A stretch of 64,000 nucleotides of DNA from NCBI RefSeq assembly GCF_040358255.1, contig NZ_CP132938.1:1860001-1924000 (forward strand). Reading direction: 5' to 3'. The stretch comes from Tunturibacter gelidoferens (lineage in GTDB: Bacteria > Acidobacteriota > Terriglobia > Terriglobales > Acidobacteriaceae). How positions within the stretch are numbered: the first letter of the stretch is position 1; each line of letters opens with the position of its first letter. Shown piece by piece: positions 8,120-16,250 of the stretch. Under the pieces are notes generated by a model. The model was not told where the DNA came from. It did no database searches and saw only the letters and a program-made list of their open reading frames with translations. Both the position numbers and the translations under genes were made by a program.

Positions 8120-9667
8120 TTATCGGAGCAGCCAGTTAAGGCTAAGCAAGAGAGCAATGAGTATCATCGCGAGTACCCACGTCGACCTATACATCCGGTG
8201 AGTTGATTTCAACTGTGACCACCGCGTTGGCCCTGTTCCGGATTCGTAATCTGACCGCCCGAATATGCTGACGCCCACGGCCACAAGGCAGGTTACAAAG
8301 AAGGCGTATATGGCCGAATGAAAGCTGGCGCTCATCATCGATCCATAGCGCAGATAGCCTGAGATAGAGAGTGTCAGGTGCAAGATCGAGGCGCACATTC
8401 CAGCAAGGAAGCCAGCAAAAGCGCCCCGCGTTGTGATGCGCGGAGAGAGTATCCCGACCAGAAAGATCGCCCAGAACGGTGTGCCGAAGATAGTAAAGAT
8501 CAGCTGCACATGCTCCATCATGTTGCTGAAGTAGAACGTGATGGAGGAATCGAGAACTGCGAGAGTGGCGGCAAAAACAACCGCACAACGGCCAACGATC
8601 AGGTAGTGCTCTTCGCGACGGCCGGGACATAGCTGCGTACGATAGATGTCCTCTGTCCATACTGAAGCGAATGCCGCGACGTTGGCAGCGACCCCTGACA
8701 GAAGGCTGGCGGCGAGTGCGGTATATCCGACGCTCAGCATGACTGGGCCGTATGCCCTTTGCATTAGCAACGGGATAGCCTGCTCGTATCGTGCGGTGGT
8801 GCCCAATTGAGTGAAGAGGCGTGCTGCGACCAATCCCGGGCAAACGATGAGCAGGGCAAAGAAGAGCTTCGCCAATCCGCTCCACAGAGGCACCTGTTGC
8901 GCTGCTAACTCCGTGCGGGCAGTGAAGGCGCGTTGCATCAGCACGAAATCGGTACACCAGTATCCGAACCCGAGTACGAATCCTAAGCCCACGGTTAGCC
9001 CAAGAACATCAAATGGACTGGACACAGACGCGGTCGGCATACCCACCCACAGGTGGCCCAGCGAGACTTGGTCCGTTCTGGTTGTAACCAGCAGGTACCG
9101 AATACTTAGAAAGCCGATAGGCAGGAGTCCGAGAAGCACCACGGTGAGCTGTAGCATTTCGTTGTAGATAGTCGCGCGAAGTCCGCCTAAAAGGATATAA
9201 ACCAGCACGACAATCGCAGTGGCGACGCCTCCAGTGATGAAGCTCCATCCGACTGCCACCTCGAGAAACTGGGCTACAGCGAAAAGCGACACCCCGCCCA
9301 GCAGCAGGAGGGAACAGGCGACCACGCAAGCATTCAGGAGACGCATTTGGGGTCCGTAGCGAATTTCCAGGAACTGCGGCACGCTCCGGATCGAAAGGGT
9401 ACGGTAGAGTGGCAGAAATCGAAGTGCCGAAAACAGGAGTGCCGGGATAGCACCAATCAGATAGAAGTGAAACGCCACTACCCCATACTGGGCTGCTACC
9501 GCGCTTAGCGCTATAACCTCGAATGCTCCACAGTTAGCGGCGACATAAGAGAGCACGACAACACCCGAAGGCAGGGATCGGGTCGCGTTGAGGTATGAGT
9601 TTGCTCCCCGAAATCTGCGCCTCGCTGCCCATCCGATCAGGAGCGAGGCTGCGAGATATCCGGGCAA
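8120..9667 (-). CDS. Sodium/solute symporter (SSS family)
   Basis: A 515-residue membrane protein with about 13 hydrophobic helices, of the SSS (SglT/PutP-like) family. It opens LLIGWAARRRFRGANSYLNA and carries the family core GFGYWCTDFVLMQRAF with the Tyr-Trp pair seen in sugar-type members. Several acidobacterial and Bacteroidetes homologues are placed in sugar or sialic-acid loci. The start is uncertain: the frame is open upstream without an ATG, and TTG 9667 is the best candidate. It is convergent with the IclR gene, 91 bp away, and its own promoter would lie in 9668-9900. The substrate is unknown; a monosaccharide is plausible from the neighbours. Confidence 0.83.
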   Translation of the reverse strand: MPGYLAASLLIGWAARRRFRGANSYLNATRSLPSGVVVLSYVAANCGAFEVIALSAVAAQYGVVAFHFYLIGAIPALLFSALRFLPLYRTLSIRSVPQFLEIRYGPQMRLLNACVVACSLLLLGGVSLFAVAQFLEVAVGWSFITGGVATAIVVLVYILLGGLRATIYNEMLQLTVVLLGLLPIGFLSIRYLLVTTRTDQVSLGHLWVGMPTASVSSPFDVLGLTVGLGFVLGFGYWCTDFVLMQRAFTARTELAAQQVPLWSGLAKLFFALLIVCPGLVAARLFTQLGTTARYEQAIPLLMQRAYGPVMLSVGYTALAASLLSGVAANVAAFASVWTEDIYRTQLCPGRREEHYLIVGRCAVVFAATLAVLDSSITFYFSNMMEHVQLIFTIFGTPFWAIFLVGILSPRITTRGAFAGFLAGMCASILHLTLSISGYLRYGSMMSASFHSAIYAFFVTCLVAVGVSIFGRSDYESGTGPTRWSQLKSTHRMYRSTWVLAMILIALLLSLNWLLR

Positions 9668-9731
9668 TAGAAGTTCGAGGATGGTTCTAGCTTTTCGTAT
9701 ATTGGCCGCACCTATAAACTGGAGTATTGAC

Positions 9732-9754
9732 GCGGCCCATGATCCATGGGCCGC
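9732..9754. other. Perfect 9-bp inverted repeat upstream of the symporter gene
   Basis: GCGGCCCAT and ATGGGCCGC are exact complements separated by the five bases GATCC. The hairpin lies about 65 bp upstream of the symporter start and 140 bp before the receptor promoter. No T-run follows on either strand, so it is more likely an operator or a 5'-leader hairpin than an intrinsic terminator. The rest of 9668-9892 shows nothing else I can name. Confidence 0.4.
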
Positions 9755-9892
9755 ACGCTGATCTCAGCATTGCTTCCAACCTCAAGCGTCAATCCTGCTT
9801 CCGGCGAAGGATAGCAGAAGCCTGTAGAGGCGGGGTTGAGCATGTGTGCAGCGAGGAGCTAGTCATTTTTCACCTGTGCTTTTAATTTTTCA

Positions 9893-9947
9893 TTGACAAA
9901 CGAGATACGGCTTCTGTACTTTTCTCATCGAAATGTAACCGGATTCA
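9893..9947 (+). promoter_or_regulatory. Promoter and LacI-type operator of the receptor/GH95/GH36 operon
   Basis: TTGACA (9893-9898) and TACTTT (9917-9922), 18 bp apart, form a sigma-70-like promoter. Eleven bases further on lies the operator TGTAACCGGATTCA (9934-9947). Thirteen of its 14 bases match, in the same direction of transcription, the operator of the 23.8-kb operon, and the distance to the -10 box is identical. The position just after the expected +1 suits a repressor. The leader from here to the ATG is about 150 nt. Confidence 0.65.
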
Positions 9948-10104
9948 TTTTTGTATGCGAAACATCAACTCGGGTACCACTCAGGCAATTCGAACCACTC
10001 GAGATTTTATTCAACCCGTCAGTGGCAGAGGTCTCAGGAATTGCGGAAGTCAGAAGCAAGGCGCCGAGGAGCAAATCTACGGCGCAGGTTGGAGGCAAAT
10101 ATAC

Positions 10105-13100
10105 ATGCGAGGCGAAAACGTGGCTCTAAGATTTGAAAAGCGTCTTCTGGTGATAGGGAAGTCGTGGCCGATGTTCTGGCTGCTCCTTCTTCTATCCCTA
10201 TGCGGTTCAGCACATGCCCAGGTGGATCAGGGAGCTATCACAGGTGTCGTGCAGGACTCTTCGGGTGCGGCGATCCCAAATGCGAAAGTTACGCTTACGA
10301 GCCCGGAAACAGGATTAGTGCTGCAACGCCAGGCCAATGAGAGCGGTGTCTACGTCTTTTCTCCAATCAAGATCGGCGACTACACACTGAGTGCCTCCGC
10401 ACCCGGGTTTTCGACCACGAAGCAGCAGAACCTGCACGTCGATATTCAGCAGCGCCTTAACATCGACCTGAAGCTACAGCCGGGCGCTACAAGCGAGACG
10501 GTCACGGTGACCACTGGTGCCCCTCTGCTGGAGACTCAGGAAGCTGCGGTAGGACAGGTCATCAGCACAGAGACGATCAACAACACGCCGCTGAACGGTC
10601 GCAACTGGGTCTACATCGCGCAGTTGACGGCTGGCGTCGCACCTCCGTTCGGAGGCACCCGCGGCAGCGGTACGGGCGACTTCGTTGCGAATGGTCAGCG
10701 CGCCGAGCAAAACAACTTTGTCCTGGATGGTGTCGACAATAACACCAATCTGATCGACTTCCTCAACGGTTCGAGCTTCGTAATGCGTCCGCCCCCGGAT
10801 GCGCTCGCCGAGTTCAGCATCCAGACAAGCAACTTCAGCGCCGAGTTTGGTCACTCCGCCGGCGCGGTGATGAACGCCAGCATAAAGTCTGGAACGAATG
10901 CCATTCACGGCGATCTCTGGGAGTATCTCCGCAATACCAACCTTGATTCGAAGGACTGGGACGCAAGCACCATTTCGCCTTATCACCAGAACCAATTCGG
11001 CGGTACGATCGGCCTGCCCTTCTGGAAAAACCACCTGTTCTACTTCGGCGACGTCGAGGCCAACCGAATCTCGGTAGCCTTACCCACCACGACCACGGTT
11101 CCGACAGCGCTGATGCGCACCGGCAACTTCTCTGAACTGCTGAACACCAATCTCAACAACCAGGGTGTGCCGGTTCAGCTCTATGCGCCGAACTCGGGCG
11201 GCGCGACCACGCTTTCCTGTAACGGTGTTAACAATGTGATTTGCCAGAACCAGATCGATCCCGTTGCGCAGAAAATCATCAACATGTACCCACAGCCGAA
11301 CCTCGGCGTATCGGGACTGACTTACAACAACTACCGCGTGAACCTCGCTCGGACGGATAACACGGTACAGTGGGATCAGCGACTGGACTGGAATATAAGC
11401 GCGAAGGACCAGGCCTACGTGCGTTTCAGCTACGCGCACGAGATCAAGACGAACGGCCTGCCGCTTGGTCCGGTGCTGGATGGCGGCGGCTTTGGCGGTG
11501 CGAACGATACGAATCTGGCTGAGAACTTCATGCTCAGCGAATCGCATGCCTTCACCTCGAACCTCGTCAATGAGTTCCGCTTTGGCTACAACTGGATCGT
11601 CTCGCAATATCACCAACCCAACGCCAATGACTACTCCTTGGCGGCATCGCTTGGACTGGGTGGCATTCCCAACAACGGTCCCGGACTGGGTGGCATTCCA
11701 CTGGGCTACTTCGGATATGGTCCGATCCAGATCAACCAGTGGGGTTCGGTTGGCACACAGGACGAGGCCCAGAACGTCTATCAAATCCTGGACAACGTCA
11801 CGCGCACGATTGGCAACCATTCCCTCAAGGCGGGCGTATCATTTCAATCGATTCGCGTCTTCGATCGCTACGCCCCGAACCCGATTGGCCAGTACTATTT
11901 CAACGGCCAGTACACGGGTAAGGTGGGAAGTTCCATCACAACAGGCGCAGGTCCGGCGGACTTTCTGCTTGGGCAAATGAACTCCGCCGCCATTGCGAAC
12001 AGCCCGCCGATTAATGATTCGCAGTGGTACAACGCAGCTTATTTGCAGGATGACTGGAAGGTCACGCCACGGCTGACGCTCAATATTGGCGTCCGTTATG
12101 ACCACTATGAGCCATATAAGGAGAACGCCGGCAATCAGGCGAACTTCATCTCGACAGGCAATCTGGGCATCGGTACTGGAACGGGCATCTATGAGCTTCC
12201 CAGCCGGTCACGCAATCAGGATCTCGGCGCGCCGTTCCTCGCCGTGCTGGCCAAGGACCACGTCTCACTGCAGTACAACGACAATGATCGGCTGGCGACG
12301 GGGCAGAGCTTTAACTTCGCGCCGCGCCTGGGTGCTTCGTTCCGAACTGATGAGAAGACCGTCGTCCGCGCCGGCTTCGGACTCTTCTACGGTGGCCTGC
12401 AGAGCCAGGGCAACACCAATCTGGGAACGAACTTCCCCTGGGCAAACGGAGCCAATCTCCCAACGCCGGACTGCGCTTCAGGGAGCTGTCCATCGCTGTT
12501 GTCGCAGGGCATCTCGCTGGAGAATGGTCTGGTTGCAGCCACCGGGGTTGGACTGCAGAACTTCGTATCCTTTCCCGGCTTGCACGGCATTGATCCGAAC
12601 ATCAAGACACCCTACACCATCAACTACAGCCTCACGGTGGAGCGGTCCATCACCCCGAACCTGGCCGCGACCGTCAGTTACGTCGCCAACTCATCCAGAC
12701 ACCTCTCGACCTACTACGATCCCAACACAATACGCGGTCTTTTTGCTCCCGGCGTATCGACGCAGCAGTACCAACCATTTCCCGACCTCAGTGGCATTGG
12801 AACAATCCACTTCGGCGGCGATAGCAACTACAACTCACTCCAAGCCAAGCTGGAAAAGCGTACGTCGCACGGCTTGACCTTCCTTGCGACGTACACCTAT
12901 GCGCACGCGCTCGATGACACAAGCGACGCGGGCGGACTTTCGACAGCAGTCGGTGACCGCAACATGGCGCTGATTCCGTATGGCCAGGAATGGACGAACT
13001 CGCCTTACGACATTCGTCACCGCTTCACGCTGAACGGAAATTATCTACTGCCGTTCGGGAAGGGCCGCGCGTTCCTGAACAACTCCCGTCTCGCGGAATA

Positions 13101-13659
13101 TACCGTTGGCGGCTGGTCCACAAGCGTGGTCTTTGCGGTGCAAACTGGCACTCCTTTCACAGTGTCGCCGAGCATCTCTACTGCGAATGGTGGAACCGCG
13201 CGTGCCCTCCTCGTTGGTGATCCGTTCAAGTCGGGCGGGACTCCAGACACGGCTAATAATCCCAGCTTGACTTCTTGTCCTACAAAGGTAAAGACACGGA
13301 CGAACTGGTATAACCCCTGTGCCTTCATAAATCCTTTGCCGGGAAACCTTATTACGGGTTCAACTGTCGTCACGGATTACGCGTCCGCTGTCGCGTTTCT
13401 TGGCGGTCGCTCAAACCAGATTTATGGCCCCGGCTATTCGCGCGTGGACATGTCATTGTTCAAGACTTTCCCCACTTTCCGCGAACAATCGCTGCAATTC
13501 CGCGCCGACGCCTTCAATCTGCTCAACCACCCAACGAATGGAAATCCTGCGAATACCGGTATCGGACCGCAAGCTGGCCAGATCACGGGAACGAAGTTTT
13601 TCCAGAACAACACACCTGATGCTCGGTTCCTTCAGCTCTCGCTGAAGTACACGTTCTAG
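10105..13659 (+). CDS. Oar-like TonB-dependent outer-membrane receptor
   Basis: A 1,184-residue outer-membrane protein. A signal peptide (hydrophobic MFWLLLLLSLCGSAHA) is followed by a carboxypeptidase-regulatory-like beta-sandwich (about residues 38-125: GAITGVVQDSSGAAIPNAKV), a plug (LNGRNWVYIAQLTAGV and FVLDGVDNN), and a long beta-barrel ending in the terminal Phe of LKYTF. This architecture is a hallmark of acidobacterial sugar-uptake receptors. ATG 10105 has GGAGG at 10091-10095; the frame is open further upstream, past the promoter, so that extension is rejected. It heads an operon with GH95, GH36 and SGNH genes and probably imports the oligosaccharides they trim. A 17-bp direct repeat with a 30-bp period (from 11653) duplicates GLGGIP in a barrel loop. 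Confidence 0.92.
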   Translation: MRGENVALRFEKRLLVIGKSWPMFWLLLLLSLCGSAHAQVDQGAITGVVQDSSGAAIPNAKVTLTSPETGLVLQRQANESGVYVFSPIKIGDYTLSASAPGFSTTKQQNLHVDIQQRLNIDLKLQPGATSETVTVTTGAPLLETQEAAVGQVISTETINNTPLNGRNWVYIAQLTAGVAPPFGGTRGSGTGDFVANGQRAEQNNFVLDGVDNNTNLIDFLNGSSFVMRPPPDALAEFSIQTSNFSAEFGHSAGAVMNASIKSGTNAIHGDLWEYLRNTNLDSKDWDASTISPYHQNQFGGTIGLPFWKNHLFYFGDVEANRISVALPTTTTVPTALMRTGNFSELLNTNLNNQGVPVQLYAPNSGGATTLSCNGVNNVICQNQIDPVAQKIINMYPQPNLGVSGLTYNNYRVNLARTDNTVQWDQRLDWNISAKDQAYVRFSYAHEIKTNGLPLGPVLDGGGFGGANDTNLAENFMLSESHAFTSNLVNEFRFGYNWIVSQYHQPNANDYSLAASLGLGGIPNNGPGLGGIPLGYFGYGPIQINQWGSVGTQDEAQNVYQILDNVTRTIGNHSLKAGVSFQSIRVFDRYAPNPIGQYYFNGQYTGKVGSSITTGAGPADFLLGQMNSAAIANSPPINDSQWYNAAYLQDDWKVTPRLTLNIGVRYDHYEPYKENAGNQANFISTGNLGIGTGTGIYELPSRSRNQDLGAPFLAVLAKDHVSLQYNDNDRLATGQSFNFAPRLGASFRTDEKTVVRAGFGLFYGGLQSQGNTNLGTNFPWANGANLPTPDCASGSCPSLLSQGISLENGLVAATGVGLQNFVSFPGLHGIDPNIKTPYTINYSLTVERSITPNLAATVSYVANSSRHLSTYYDPNTIRGLFAPGVSTQQYQPFPDLSGIGTIHFGGDSNYNSLQAKLEKRTSHGLTFLATYTYAHALDDTSDAGGLSTAVGDRNMALIPYGQEWTNSPYDIRHRFTLNGNYLLPFGKGRAFLNNSRLAEYTVGGWSTSVVFAVQTGTPFTVSPSISTANGGTARALLVGDPFKSGGTPDTANNPSLTSCPTKVKTRTNWYNPCAFINPLPGNLITGSTVVTDYASAVAFLGGRSNQIYGPGYSRVDMSLFKTFPTFREQSLQFRADAFNLLNHPTNGNPANTGIGPQAGQITGTKFFQNNTPDARFLQLSLKYTF

Positions 13660-13663
13660 CTCG

Positions 13664-13696
13664 CTTGGAGGGCGGTACTCTTTACGGCCCTCCAAG
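13664..13696 (+). terminator. Perfect 10-bp hairpin after the receptor gene
   Basis: CTTGGAGGGC (13664-13673) pairs exactly with GCCCTCCAAG (13687-13696) over a 13-nt loop, five bases after the receptor stop codon. No run of T follows, so it is probably not a strong terminator. It could protect the receptor mRNA 3' end or reduce read-through so that the receptor is made in excess over the downstream enzymes. Confidence 0.45.
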
Positions 13697-13808
13697 TCCC
13701 TATGTTCTTACGGAGTCGAGTGTTTTCTGACCGGGGAGGGGTCCTCGGACGGTCGGAGGCATCGTCCTCTTTGGGATGGAGTGGAGTCGAACAGATGAGG
13801 AGAGGCGG

Positions 13809-16238
13809 TTGAGTATCGACAGACGCAGCTTCATGCAAGGTAGTCTGGCGCTGGTTGCCCTGCAGCACGCGTCCGCCGGTCTTTTGGAGAAGGGCTCGAC
13901 AGCAATCGCCGAAGAACTCTGGTACAAACAGCCGGCAAAGCGCTGGCTCGAGGCGCTGCCTGTTGGCAACGGCCGCCTCGGGGGTATGGTCTTCGGTGGC
14001 ATCCAGAACGAGAGGATCGCGTTGTCAGATTCGACAGCGTGGTCCGGCGCCCCCGCAAAAGGTGAGGTCAACCCGGAAGCGCTCCCACACCTGCGCGAGA
14101 TACGTGAGCTCTTCTTTGCAGGCAAGTACGACGAAGCGCAAACGCTATGCAGCAAATACCTTCCCGGCCGCATGAAGAACTTCGGTACCAACCTGCCGCT
14201 GCCGGATCTACAACTTGCATTCGAGCACGTTGACCAGCCGGTGGAGTACAGACGATCCCTCAGCCTGGACGACGCTATCGCTGCGGTTCGGTTCCAATGC
14301 GGCGGCGTTCAATTCGTGCGCGAAATCTTCGCAACGCATACTGACGGTGTAATCGCGCTACAGCTGACCGCTAACCAGCGAAGTGCGATCTCCTTTCGCA
14401 TGACCTTCAGTAAGGGCGAGATCCCAAATACGACAAGCACAGAGGGGCAGGACACATTAGTACTCAACGGAAGCTGCTTCGAACATAAGCACAGCAGCGG
14501 TCATGACGGGGTGGCAATCCAGATTCGAGCGCAGGTGATTGCCCGGGGAGGTGCGACGTCCGCGACGGCTCAGGGCATCACTGTCTCCAGCGCGGATGCT
14601 GTAACGATTCTGCTGGCCACCGGCACGAGCTTTCGCGGAGACAACCGAGAGAAGACATCGCGAGAGGCTTTGCGAAGAGCCTCAGGCAAGTCGTTCGCAA
14701 AACTTCGCCAGGCGCACCTCGAGGACTATCAGCCCCTGTATCGCCGCACGTCGCTGGACCTTGGCTCCAGCTCCGAGAGCACGCGGCTTCAGCCAACAGA
14801 CGCACGCCGCAGGGCTCTTGAGGACGGTGGCGACGATCCCGAGCTTGTTACTCTCTTCTTTCAATACGGTCGCTATCTCACGATTGCGGGTTCTCGCGCG
14901 GACTCTGTTCTTCCACTTGCATTGCAGGGGATCTGGAACGATGGGCTAGCCAGCAGCATGGGGTGGACCGACGATTTCCATCTGGACATCAACACCCAAC
15001 AGAACTACTGGCCGACAGAGGTCTGCAATCTTTCAGAGTGTCATGCTCCGCTATTCGGGCTCATTGAAGGTCTTGCCTCCGCAGGTAAGGCGACTGCAAG
15101 GGAGATGTACGGCTCACCCGGCTGGGTCGCGCATACGGTCACCAACCCGTGGGGCTACACCGCACCGGGCGGCATAGGGTGGGGCATCGTCGTGACAGCC
15201 GGCCTTTGGATTGCCACGCAGATGTGGCAGCACTATGAGTTCACGCGCGACACAGAATTTCTTCGAGCCCGGGCGTATCCGGTACTCCGTGAAGCCGCCG
15301 AGTTCTTCCTTGCGTACATGGTGGAGGAGCCGAAACATGGCTGGCTTGTGACTGGACCGTCCGACTCACCGGAAAACTGGTACATCACTCCGTCCGGGCA
15401 ACACGCCTCGGAGTCGATGGGAAATACAATCGACCGCGTATTCGTTCACGCCTTATTCAGCATGGTCGTGGAGGCCTGCGCTACGTTATCGACCGACGCC
15501 GACCTGCGCTCGCGGGTGGAGGCAGCCCGTGCGAAGCTGCCGCCGCTACAGATCGGCCGGCACGGGCAGTTGCAGGAGTGGATGGAAGATTTCGAGGACG
15601 CCGAACCGAACCATCGTCACACCTCGCATCTCACGTCGCTTTATCCCTTGCATCAGATCTCGCCGCGCACCACTCCTGCACTGGCCAGTGCATCCGAAGT
15701 CACGATCCAGCGTCGCATGAGCGCGCCGCACTGGGAACAGAGTGAGTGGGGCCGAGCGAACCTGGTGGTCTACTACGCACGATTGCTAAAGGGCGAAGAG
15801 GCTCACCGGCATCTCGTAAGTCTCATCGCGAAAGCAGCGGACGACAACTTAATGACATACTCCAGCGCGGGTGTGGCCGGAGCTGATTCGAATATCTTCG
15901 CTATCGACGGTAACACTGCTGGAAGCGCCGGGATTGCCGAGATGCTGCTGCAGTCTCAAGAGGGCGAGATCGAGTTACTACCTGCGCTGCCAACACCGTG
16001 GAGAAATGGAGCCTTTCGTGGTCTCTGCGCACGAGGTGGTTATGTGGTCGCTGTGAAATGGCGCGACGGCAAACTTAGCTCAGCTACGATCGGCGCGAGA
16101 CGAAGCGGGTCAGTCCCCGTCCGCTATCGCGACCGAATCACTCAAATTCATTTGCAAGCCGGTCAACAGGTCCGATTGCGGCCGGAGAACTTCCTCGATA
16201 AAGCGGCCGTCATCTCCGACTCTGCCACCCAAACGTAG
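13809..16238 (+). CDS. GH95 alpha-L-fucosidase (or alpha-L-galactosidase)
   Basis: An 809-residue glycoside hydrolase with a Tat-like leader (DRRSFMQGSLALVAL). The family marks are all there: LPVGNGRLGGMVFGG near the N-terminus, the catalytic-site Asn pair in DINTQQNYWP, the acid-bearing EDFEDAEPNHRHTSHL, and FAIDGNTAGSAGIAEMLLQ with LLPALP near the C-terminus. GH95 enzymes invert terminal alpha-1,2-linked L-fucose, and some members remove L-galactose. TTG 13809 is preferred over ATG 13776: it has GAGGAGAGG just upstream and puts the twin-arginine close to the N-terminus. It is the second gene of the receptor operon and 12 bp from the GH36 gene. The freed fucose can enter the fucose locus at 0.7-8.0 kb. 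Confidence 0.9.
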   Translation: MSIDRRSFMQGSLALVALQHASAGLLEKGSTAIAEELWYKQPAKRWLEALPVGNGRLGGMVFGGIQNERIALSDSTAWSGAPAKGEVNPEALPHLREIRELFFAGKYDEAQTLCSKYLPGRMKNFGTNLPLPDLQLAFEHVDQPVEYRRSLSLDDAIAAVRFQCGGVQFVREIFATHTDGVIALQLTANQRSAISFRMTFSKGEIPNTTSTEGQDTLVLNGSCFEHKHSSGHDGVAIQIRAQVIARGGATSATAQGITVSSADAVTILLATGTSFRGDNREKTSREALRRASGKSFAKLRQAHLEDYQPLYRRTSLDLGSSSESTRLQPTDARRRALEDGGDDPELVTLFFQYGRYLTIAGSRADSVLPLALQGIWNDGLASSMGWTDDFHLDINTQQNYWPTEVCNLSECHAPLFGLIEGLASAGKATAREMYGSPGWVAHTVTNPWGYTAPGGIGWGIVVTAGLWIATQMWQHYEFTRDTEFLRARAYPVLREAAEFFLAYMVEEPKHGWLVTGPSDSPENWYITPSGQHASESMGNTIDRVFVHALFSMVVEACATLSTDADLRSRVEAARAKLPPLQIGRHGQLQEWMEDFEDAEPNHRHTSHLTSLYPLHQISPRTTPALASASEVTIQRRMSAPHWEQSEWGRANLVVYYARLLKGEEAHRHLVSLIAKAADDNLMTYSSAGVAGADSNIFAIDGNTAGSAGIAEMLLQSQEGEIELLPALPTPWRNGAFRGLCARGGYVVAVKWRDGKLSSATIGARRSGSVPVRYRDRITQIHLQAGQQVRLRPENFLDKAAVISDSATQT

Positions 16239-16250
16239 GAGCTTGTATTC

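Noticed and set aside
9955..10104. Upstream extension of the receptor ORF
   Set aside because: The extra residues look random, contain no signal peptide, and begin right after the operator; ATG 10105 has GGAGG and is followed by a signal peptide.
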